15,000 nt of DNA, taken from assembly GCA_002005505.1 (NCBI GenBank), contig KV908508.1, positions 224,648 to 239,647 on the forward strand, written 5' to 3'. Below are positions 8,617-15,000 of the stretch, in pieces; within the stretch, counting starts at the first letter, position 1, and every line of letters starts with the position of its first letter. A model generated the notes under the pieces. The model saw nothing but the letters and a program-made list of their open reading frames with translations. It made no database searches and was not told the origin of the DNA. This DNA comes from Botryococcus braunii (taxonomy: Eukaryota > Chlorophyta > Trebouxiophyceae). Position numbers and translations under genes: made by a program.

Positions 8617-9129
8617 ATGCATAGATTGTCACGTTTGCAGCTTGAACAAGGTTTTTTATTATATTTGTGCTACGTACAGAGTAAACGCGGGATGCCTTAT
8701 GGAGGTTCGAACATGTGGGAATACCCTACATGGCCAGCTGACCAGGACATCCTTGGACGCAAGATATATTGCATATACGAGAACCCCAAAGAAACGCGCT
8801 TAATGAAAACCACAGAAATTCGAGTAGATGAAACATTGTCCACACTTAACGATTGTCTTCTATATAGAGCATTTTTGATCTTCAGCATTCCCCACGAGTC
8901 ACGCACTGCGGGACGTAGTTTCGTTATTAAGGAAAAGGCAGATTGTTTTGTCTTTACGGAAAAAGAAGATTGTTTCGCCTCTGTGTTTACCCCTTATAAG
9001 TTGGATATGCAAGGGCCAGGAGTTATTCAAGGGAATTGTACTGTGGGAATACTACGTATACAACGACGTAGTTGGCACGTGCGAGCTGTAAGAGCAGAGT
9101 GTAGTAAGCCCGTGCACAGTACTGGATAG
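8617..9129 (+). CDS. Gene B: hypothetical protein, 170 residues
   Basis: Open frame from ATG at 8617 to TAG at 9127-9129, in the same phase as the 3' part of gene A and 135 bp after its stop. Composition is that of a globular protein: alternating hydrophobic and charged stretches, five Cys in the second half, and segments such as IRVDETLSTLNDCLLYRAF, FVIKEKADCFVFTEKEDC and GNCTVGILRIQRRSWHVR. EKADCFVFTEKEDCF is a small internal repeat (KADCFVF/KEDCFAS). No signal peptide or membrane helix. An alternative start is an exon entered at the acceptor-like site ending at 8678 (TACGTACAG), with Met at 8692 next. I recognise no family. Whether it is a separate gene or the downstream exon of gene A is unresolved. 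Confidence 0.55.
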   Translation: MHRLSRLQLEQGFLLYLCYVQSKRGMPYGGSNMWEYPTWPADQDILGRKIYCIYENPKETRLMKTTEIRVDETLSTLNDCLLYRAFLIFSIPHESRTAGRSFVIKEKADCFVFTEKEDCFASVFTPYKLDMQGPGVIQGNCTVGILRIQRRSWHVRAVRAECSKPVHSTG

Positions 9130-9400
9130 AAGTGCACGTGCAATGAAGATTAAGGGCTTTAATGATTGAGGAATTCACGAACAAAGAAGCAAGCTCTTAA
9201 ACTCTAGCAACACATGTTGGAAAATGACATGATAAGAGTGCTTGCCGTGAGTGTACACCCTAAAAGGGAGGCTATACTTGACAATCTACTATAATTCAAG
9301 GCCCCAGAGACCATTTGGTAAGACAGTATTCAAAACAAGTCTTTTGTCAAGGAAATGTCGTGTAGCGTAGAGCAGTATATTATAGTAGCGTGCAGTATAG
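9130..9400. other. 3' flank of gene B, nothing recognised
   Basis: About 270 bp of unique DNA after the gene B stop, with no gene or RNA signal seen. Confidence 0.4.
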
Positions 9401-9548
<148 letters not shown>

Positions 9549-9570
9549 TTATGTATTTATAATCGACAAA

Positions 9571-9576
9571 AATAAA
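9571..9576 (+). promoter_or_regulatory. AATAAA, possible polyadenylation signal
   Basis: AATAAA followed by a G-rich stretch (GGGGGGG), about 440 bp after the gene B stop. The distance and the intervening TA block make assignment uncertain. Confidence 0.2.
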
Positions 9577-9590
9577 GGGGGGGTTGCCTG

Positions 9591-9610
9591 AAAATTGATT
9601 AATCAATTTT
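9591..9610. repeat. 20-bp perfect palindrome
   Basis: AAAATTGATT followed by its exact reverse complement. AT-rich, so partly expected, but perfect over 20 bp. Confidence 0.85.
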
Positions 9611-9677
9611 TTTCACCATTAAAAAATTCTTGAACGATCAAATGCAGGCAGGAACCCAACCATATGCAGCAAATGAC

Positions 9678-9740
9678 AAGGATTTGGATAAGACGTGTCA
9701 TATGATGCATCATATGAGAAGGATTTGGATAAGACGTGTC
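9678..9740. repeat. 22-bp direct repeat flanking an 18-bp palindrome
   Basis: AAGGATTTGGATAAGACGTG plus TC occurs at 9678-9699 and 9719-9740. Between them, sharing the last C, lies the perfect palindrome CATATGATG/CATCATATG at 9699-9716. Confidence 0.9.
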
Positions 9741-10360
9741 TTGCATGTCCTACAAACTTGTAATCGTAAGTAAAATTTGATTAAAGAATTTGAGTGAGTA
9801 CAATGAGGCTTCACCTAAACCTTCTCTAGCATGTTATTTTATGACATAAAAGGGGGCTTACACCCCAGCTTGACGGATTCGCAATATTGATTTATCTACC
9901 CGTAATATGTACAAGAATGTGAGGTCTCAATTTCCGCATTAGTATTTCTGTCCTTATGCAAACGACGGGAGCACTTGCAGAAGAGGCTGAGCGCCCCGCC
10001 CTCGCGCTACCTTCGGCCACCAGAGAGTGTAGAAGGAGTAATCATTGTCGTTATGAACCTCATATGCGCCGTGAGGTTATTTAAGTTTCAACATTTGTGT
10101 ATATTAGATAACCGACCGTGCCCAACTAAATAGGTGTATAGAACGTGCACGTGGCAATTTAAGGTAAATAATGATGACGACATGTCATCCCAATGCCAGT
10201 GGTATTACAAATAGTGCAACTTTACAGTCGACTTCAGGTTATCTGTAAGATAGTATGTAAAGAACTGTTGACGGACCCATTCACATAGATAACAAACGAT
10301 GTAGATATATTATTACGGATCCGTTGAGAATGTGTCGTTTAAATTGGTTTGCACAAGACA
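9741..10360. other. No supported gene
   Basis: Unique AT-rich DNA without a convincing open frame, RNA gene or repeat. Confidence 0.45.
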
Positions 10361-10372
10361 AACGCCGAACTC

Positions 10373-10432
10373 GCGAAACGGTAGGCAGTGCATGTGGCAT
10401 GTTGTAACAGTGACTAGGACCGGGTTCGAATC
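10373..10432 (+). other. tRNA-like internal promoter motifs (weak)
   Basis: GGTTCGAATC (10423-10432) fits the pol III B box, and GCGAAACGGTAGG (about 10374-10386) loosely resembles an A box at tRNA-like spacing. The T stem does not pair (CCGGG against CAGCT) and no anticodon or acceptor stem forms, so this is not a functional tRNA. A decayed tRNA or SINE head is possible. Confidence 0.18.
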
Positions 10433-10677
10433 AGCTCGGGTAGGATCCGTGTTATCATGGTCCTTCTGGATAAGGTCTCGTGGAACGTGTAGTACGGCAA
10501 GTGTGCCTGGTAGTAGCGTAGCTCAAGGGACGTGTCCCCAGTCGGCGCAACATGGATACTGAATGTAAGGGAGGGAGGGGTCCGTGCAAACATAATGTGA
10601 TGTCTCCGTCTCGTTTTCATACCCCTCTAATTGCTCTACTCGTACACATGTGGCAATGAAGGAATCTCCGATCGAGA

Positions 10678-10905
10678 GTGAATACACTTTGCGGTTACGG
10701 AGAGAAGTCAGATACACCTATCTTAATGGCAGGGAGAGGTAGAAAGGGACGAGCTCGAGGAGGGAGAGGAATTGAAGTGGCTGTGCAACTGGTTATTTGG
10801 ATCCCCATTAGATATCAATCGGCACGAAGCTTTCACACAGTAAAAATATGTGTTTTGTTCTTTGAAGAAGAAACTACTCCCCGAAATGTTGTCTCCGAGG
10901 TTTAG
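10678..10905 (+). CDS. Weak hypothetical open frame, 75 residues
   Basis: A short frame with an Arg-Gly-rich patch (AGRGRKGRARGGRG, encoded by purine-rich GGGAGAGG-type sequence) after an internal Met at about 10726, then a hydrophobic/basic segment ending in TAG. RG-rich patches occur in RNA-binding proteins, but the length and the purine bias of the underlying DNA make this weak. It may be a small exon or a chance frame. Confidence 0.15.
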   Translation: MNTLCGYGEKSDTPILMAGRGRKGRARGGRGIEVAVQLVIWIPIRYQSARSFHTVKICVLFFEEETTPRNVVSEV

Positions 10906-12320
10906 GACGAAGAATTTTCAAAAGACCGTTCCTTTAGTAGCGCGTTCATTCCACCTAGGGTTCTAAAGGCATGTACCGTGGAGTCACTACACGTGAACGG
11001 AAGCTTTAATTACCCTAACCAGGACAGGCGCGGTGCTCAGAGGTCGGGTATCACAGTTGACTCAGTTGACTGAAACATCCCTGAAGAATGCTCGTGTATA
11101 ATAATATATGTGTCTTCGTTATAACGACTCACTTGTTTAACTCGTGCTTGCAATGTTCAAATTCGAAAGGTCTTTATAAATGCACCCGTTAAACCGAACA
11201 GTGGTCGAGCTCCGAAGCTTCCATATCGGCCGATACTGTGCAGAATAACTTCAGCACAGCGCTCGTGATTTGGCAGGTCGTGCACAGCATCTACCGTTGC
11301 AATTTAGGCTAAACAAGTCACTTAAAGCAATCGTACCCGTAACGATGACCTGTGCAGTCTTGTGCCCCCTAGGTTCACTGTGTATCTGTCAGAAGACAGT
11401 GTGAAATGAGAACTTTCATGTTGTTTAAACAGTAAATTAATGCAGTGCAACACAATGCCAACCGACCCTGTTGACAGTGCACTATATGTTATCCCTCATA
11501 ATAATTACTAATTATTGCAGAAGGATAACAAGCAAAGAGTAGCATATATGCGTCTTATTTGCTAGCATACATAGTTGATGCTACCTTCTGATTTAGTAAA
11601 TAAGATTTCTGACTTTGTTCTTTCTATAGAGCAGAGAGAAAACCCGGGAAGTCGATACTGATGTTTGTTATATAAATACTAGGTTAGGTACTAAATACTA
11701 GGTTCTAAGATTTTAGAACCTTTTATATAAGTTATGTCCAGAGATTCTGGAGTGAAGAAACACAGAAACATAACTGATTATATTTCAGCCACCCCTTACG
11801 TTCTGAAAGATCGTACAGTCACCACCAGTACTTACAAATATAATATACAGAAATTTTAGAATTACTATTCACCAATACTATGGTCATACCAATGGTGATA
11901 AATAATATCTGTTTTTATATTATTATATTGCTACTGCGTTAACGTACAGCCCTGGTAAACTCTCACACAAAAACGCTACCGGTAGTACCAATAATGGTAA
12001 AACTTAAAAGGAACAGATTGGTCTTCCATAGGTTTTTCAGAACAATAATTATGTTAGCTTAGGGTTGAGGCAACGACTTCTTTCCTCGGTTAAGAGCTTA
12101 TCTCCTGCAATTAGCCTTAGTGGCCTAGCAGAGTTTTCCGTGAACAATAGTTTATGGCTTTATGATTATTTACTCTTGCCGTAACGTGTCTTACAGGACG
12201 TACAAGATCTTCCCTTGAAGCCCTTCCAAATTTTCGTCCTAGTCGCAGTTGGCAACCAACGCCTTGCTGAAACCAAATGACCACTCGAGGTAAAAATGAT
12301 ACATGTCAAAACGCCTGCGC
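10906..12320. other. Non-coding interval
   Basis: About 1.4 kb of AT-rich unique DNA. Only a short hairpin (11701-11720) and small AGGTTAGGT/CTAGGTT repetitions stand out; no gene was recognised. Confidence 0.45.
11701..11720 (+). other. Hairpin: 8-bp stem, 4-nt loop, followed by T4
   Basis: GGTTCTAA-GATT-TTAGAACC with a perfect stem, then TTTT. The form resembles a terminator, but in eukaryotic DNA with no adjacent small-RNA gene it is only a structural note. Confidence 0.5.
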
Positions 12321-12330
12321 TCCTTTCTAT

Positions 12331-12684
<354 letters not shown>

Positions 12685-12865
12685 TTGTTCTCCTGTGAGT
12701 TTGCGTGTGTGTTCCAAGTTCGAACTTGCAGGCGTGCCTTAGAACATGCTATAATTACAGTTATGTGTATTGAAGATGATTGGGACTAGATTCTGAGTTT
12801 AGAGGAGACCGGATTCTACACTTAAATTTAAATTTGGTAGCCCCTCGGTAACATCGGTACATAGT

Positions 12866-12889
12866 ATCAGCCTTGCAATCAGCCTTGCA
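12866..12889. repeat. 12-bp tandem duplication
   Basis: ATCAGCCTTGCA occurs twice in direct succession (12866 and 12878). Confidence 0.9.
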
Positions 12890-12895
12890 ATTGGG

Positions 12896-12911
12896 GCCTC
12901 CAACTGGAGGC
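12896..12911. other. Short hairpin
   Basis: GCCTCC-AACT-GGAGGC, a perfect 6-bp stem with 4-nt loop, lying between two tandem duplications. Confidence 0.6.
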
Positions 12912-12921
12912 TCAATACTAG

Positions 12922-12967
12922 CGGTAATGCTTGTCGATTGTTATCGGTAATGCTTGTCGATTGTTAT
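12922..12967. repeat. 23-bp tandem duplication
   Basis: A 23-bp unit starting CGGTAATGCTTGTCGATTG is repeated exactly once (12922 and 12945). Perfect identity suggests recent slippage. Confidence 0.93.
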
Positions 12968-13400
12968 AAGCAAATGAAAGATCCTACAAAGGGGCCTTTG
13001 TTTGTTTTGTAACGTTTGTTTTCATAAGATCACCCTGAATGAGCCTATAGCACCACGCAGAGTTTCTTTTGAGAACTCTGTTACAGCTCTCGAGGTATGA
13101 TAAAATACCGTTATACGACCAACGCCCGGTCTTCTTATGGCTAAGAGATCGTTATCACGATAAGGAATGTGTTGTTCAAATGTGTTGCGAATAAGTACAT
13201 ATTTACACTGCAAATGACACTTCATCGTTGTACACTTCATCATTTCAAGCTATCCCAAATGGCGTGCACTGTGTCAGCAATTTACATAGACCTGGATCAG
13301 AAAATTTGAATATAACGACTGTAACACTGCTAATACATATTTTCTGACTTGTGTTGGAGACATTGCAAAAACATTTAAACTTTATAGAACATGTGTGTTC

Positions 13401-13436
13401 AAGACCTTTAAATTTCTTGCTGGGGATTCAGGTGCG
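13401..13436 (+). other. Block shared with the region before gene A
   Basis: AAGACCTTT ... GATTCAGGTGCG here parallels AAGGCCTTT ... GACTCGGGTGCG at 3388-3420, the latter 12 bases differing only at third codon positions if read as D-S-G-A. It lies just before the first exon positions of genes A and C, supporting common origin. Confidence 0.45.
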
Positions 13437-15000
13437 GACGTCGATGACCAGAGTCCAAAATTTTCAAATACGGAAGTCAATCTTCATGTGGCGACGAAGG
13501 GGCTAGCCACATTCAACGAACCTCCTCCTGATCGTCCTCAGCCAGCCCCTGTTTTCGGGGAGGGCGTAGAAGAATTTAAGCATGTGACGGACAAAGGTGA
13601 GCCAGCAGAAGAGGTTCATGCTCAAGAGGATAACGAAAATGAGCAGCTGGAAGCGGAACATATCGATTTGGAGAACTCAGCGAATTGGGGATATAGAGCG
13701 GACGATTCTTCAGCAATCATGTCTCACCCTTTCAATCAGATGCCAGGTCACGCATTGGCGGTTGCCGAGAATATATGGATATTTCCCGATGCCCCAGGTA
13801 CAGAACCAGTATCAATCCAGGGGATGGATGATGATGGTGATCAAAGTGATGATGGTTTTGACGGCGATGAAGATAATGACGGTGATGATGATGATGATGG
13901 TGCTGATGTTGTTGTTGTTGATGATGATGATGATGATGATGATGATGACGACGACGACGACGACGACGACGAGGATGATCTCATCATCATCATCGACGAT
14001 GAGGAGGAGGAGGTGGAAGAGGCCAGCGAATTACACGATAATCTCTCCGACGGGGAATGGTGGTCTAGTACGTCTACCCCAACCCCCCCGCCTTCTCCGT
14101 CTACCCCGTCTCAAGTACTTAATCCATTGTGGCCACGTCCCTCTCCCACTAATACTCCACCAGCTGATCCAGCTCCGCCATTTCCTACCTACAGTCCTGA
14201 CCCCGCTCCAACTGTTATATTTGCTCCTTATCCGGGTCTACCTGGTCCAGCTTTTGCTCCCCCACCCACTCCAGCCATTGCTTTAGCTGAAGCTCCTGAT
14301 CCCAGTCGGGAGCCGGGGGATCCCGTTCCGGAGGATCCTGGCCAAGCTCCTGGTCTACTTCTTGGTCTATTTGGTGATGACTACGACGATTATGGTGATG
14401 AGGTCGCGGAGGAGGAGGACGAGGATGAGGCGTTTCTTCCGCTTATACCATCTCCCCCATGGGAGCCACCTGCTCCGTCTACCCCGTCTCCAATGCTTAA
14501 TCCAAGGTGGCCGCGTCCCTCTCCCAACAGTACTCCACCCGTTGATCCAGCTCCTCCATTTCCTGGATCTGGTCCAGCACTAGCTCCCACACCTATGTCA
14601 GCCCATGATACTCCTCCACCTGCCATCCCTGCTCTAGTGGATCCTGCACCAGGTCCAGCTGTAGCTCCCTCACCTACTCCAGCCATTGCTCCAGCTGTCG
14701 CCTCTTATTCCAGCGCAAAGCCGGGGGATCCCGCTCCTGCTCCAGTGGAGAAGTACCCACCCATTCCAGCCCCCCTTCCGCCACCCCATCCAGCCCCTCT
14801 TCTCGTTCTGGCTAGTCCTACTACAGGAAATCGTGTTCCTGGTCCACATCTTGCTTCCCCACCTGCTGAGATGTCTGCTCCAGCTCCGATTCCTGCTGCA
14901 CAGCACGCCGCTCGGCACGAACCCGCCAAAAGCAGAGATATGATCAAGGAAAGGGCGAAGCGTGACAGAGCACCGCTCCCTGGAGACAAAGACTTATCGC
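13432..15000 (+). CDS. Gene C: large acidic, proline-rich protein, partial at the window end
   Basis: One frame is open from 13290 to the window end with no stop. No ATG occurs before 13719, so the 5' end is probably an exon entered at the acceptor-like ATTCAG at 13431; the true start may lie upstream. Regions from there: a Glu/Asp/Gln-rich segment (EDNENEQLEAEHIDLEN); an acidic run with 17 consecutive Asp (13920-13970, nine GAT then eight GAC) and L-I-I-I-I-D-D; then two tandem modules, each an acidic patch plus a Pro-rich unit (P-S-T-P-S-x-x-L-N-P-x-W-P-R-P-S-P and D-P-A-P-P-F-P). A basic segment with IKERAKRDRAPLP follows before the edge. No signal peptide or membrane segment is seen in this part. 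Family not recognised; it resembles gene A in architecture. The 13597-14286 frame with Met/Leu runs is a shadow. Confidence 0.72.
14091..14740 (+). repeat. Internal module duplication in gene C
   Basis: Coding sequence beginning CTCCGTCTACCCCG at 14095 recurs at 14473 (offset 378 bp), and CCAGCCATTGCT at 14271 recurs at 14679 (offset 408 bp). The two modules are collinear with a 30-bp length difference, so the frame is kept. Each includes WPRPSP, DPAPPFP, PTPAIA and PGDP[VA]P. Confidence 0.85.

Noticed and set aside
10373..10440. Functional tRNA gene
   Set aside because: B-box match only; the T, acceptor and anticodon stems do not pair.
11701..11724. Rho-independent terminator
   Set aside because: A hairpin plus T run, but the stem is AT-rich, no gene ends here, and the setting is eukaryotic.
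13597..14286. Plus-strand 229-residue frame rich in Met, Thr and Leu
   Set aside because: It is an out-of-phase reading of gene C: its Met and Thr runs are the GAT/GAC Asp tract in another frame, and its Leu-rich part is the Pro-rich repeats shifted. The acidic/Pro frame stays open to the window end and has duplicated modules.

Overview
The window looks like nuclear DNA of an unidentified eukaryote. Signs of this are low coding density (roughly 3 kb of convincing coding sequence in 15 kb), a very heavy load of microsatellites (TA, CA/GT, GA, a 48-base T run, CCCGCT hexamers), a CACTA/EnSpm-type DNA transposon, and intron-like splice motifs. No bacterial operons, Shine-Dalgarno-led genes, rRNA, CRISPR array or viral hallmark gene can be seen. 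The lineage cannot be assigned from sequence alone.

Layout. 1-3400: TA and CA/GT microsatellites and mostly non-coding DNA with a few weak open frames. 3458-4163 and 8204-8481: the two halves of one gene ('gene A') for an acidic, proline-rich protein with a basic, nuclear-signal-like tail. The halves are separated by a 4,037-bp transposon (4164-8200). Its ends are 23-bp terminal inverted repeats beginning CACTA (22/23 identical), it is flanked by a 3-bp target duplication AAA, and it carries a dense subterminal TTCAG/CTGAA repeat array. Removing the element with one AAA copy rejoins the two halves in a single frame with no stop (about 324 codons from the first ATG). The insertion is therefore probably recent, and an uninterrupted allele may exist. 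8617-9129: a compact 170-residue open frame ('gene B') of unknown family. 9130-13280: mostly non-coding, with a large TA block, a large GT block, short palindromes and duplications. 13432 to the window end: the start of a second large acidic/proline-rich gene ('gene C'), cut off by the window.

Genes A and C share architecture (acidic stretch, proline-rich repeats, basic segment with an R-x-R-[SA]-P-L-P motif). They also share a short block of upstream sequence (3388-3420 and 13401-13436). I infer they are diverged paralogues about 10 kb apart. Their function is unknown; composition suggests long, disordered, possibly nuclear proteins. The main discovery-type observation is the transposon insertion that splits gene A while preserving both flanking reading frames.
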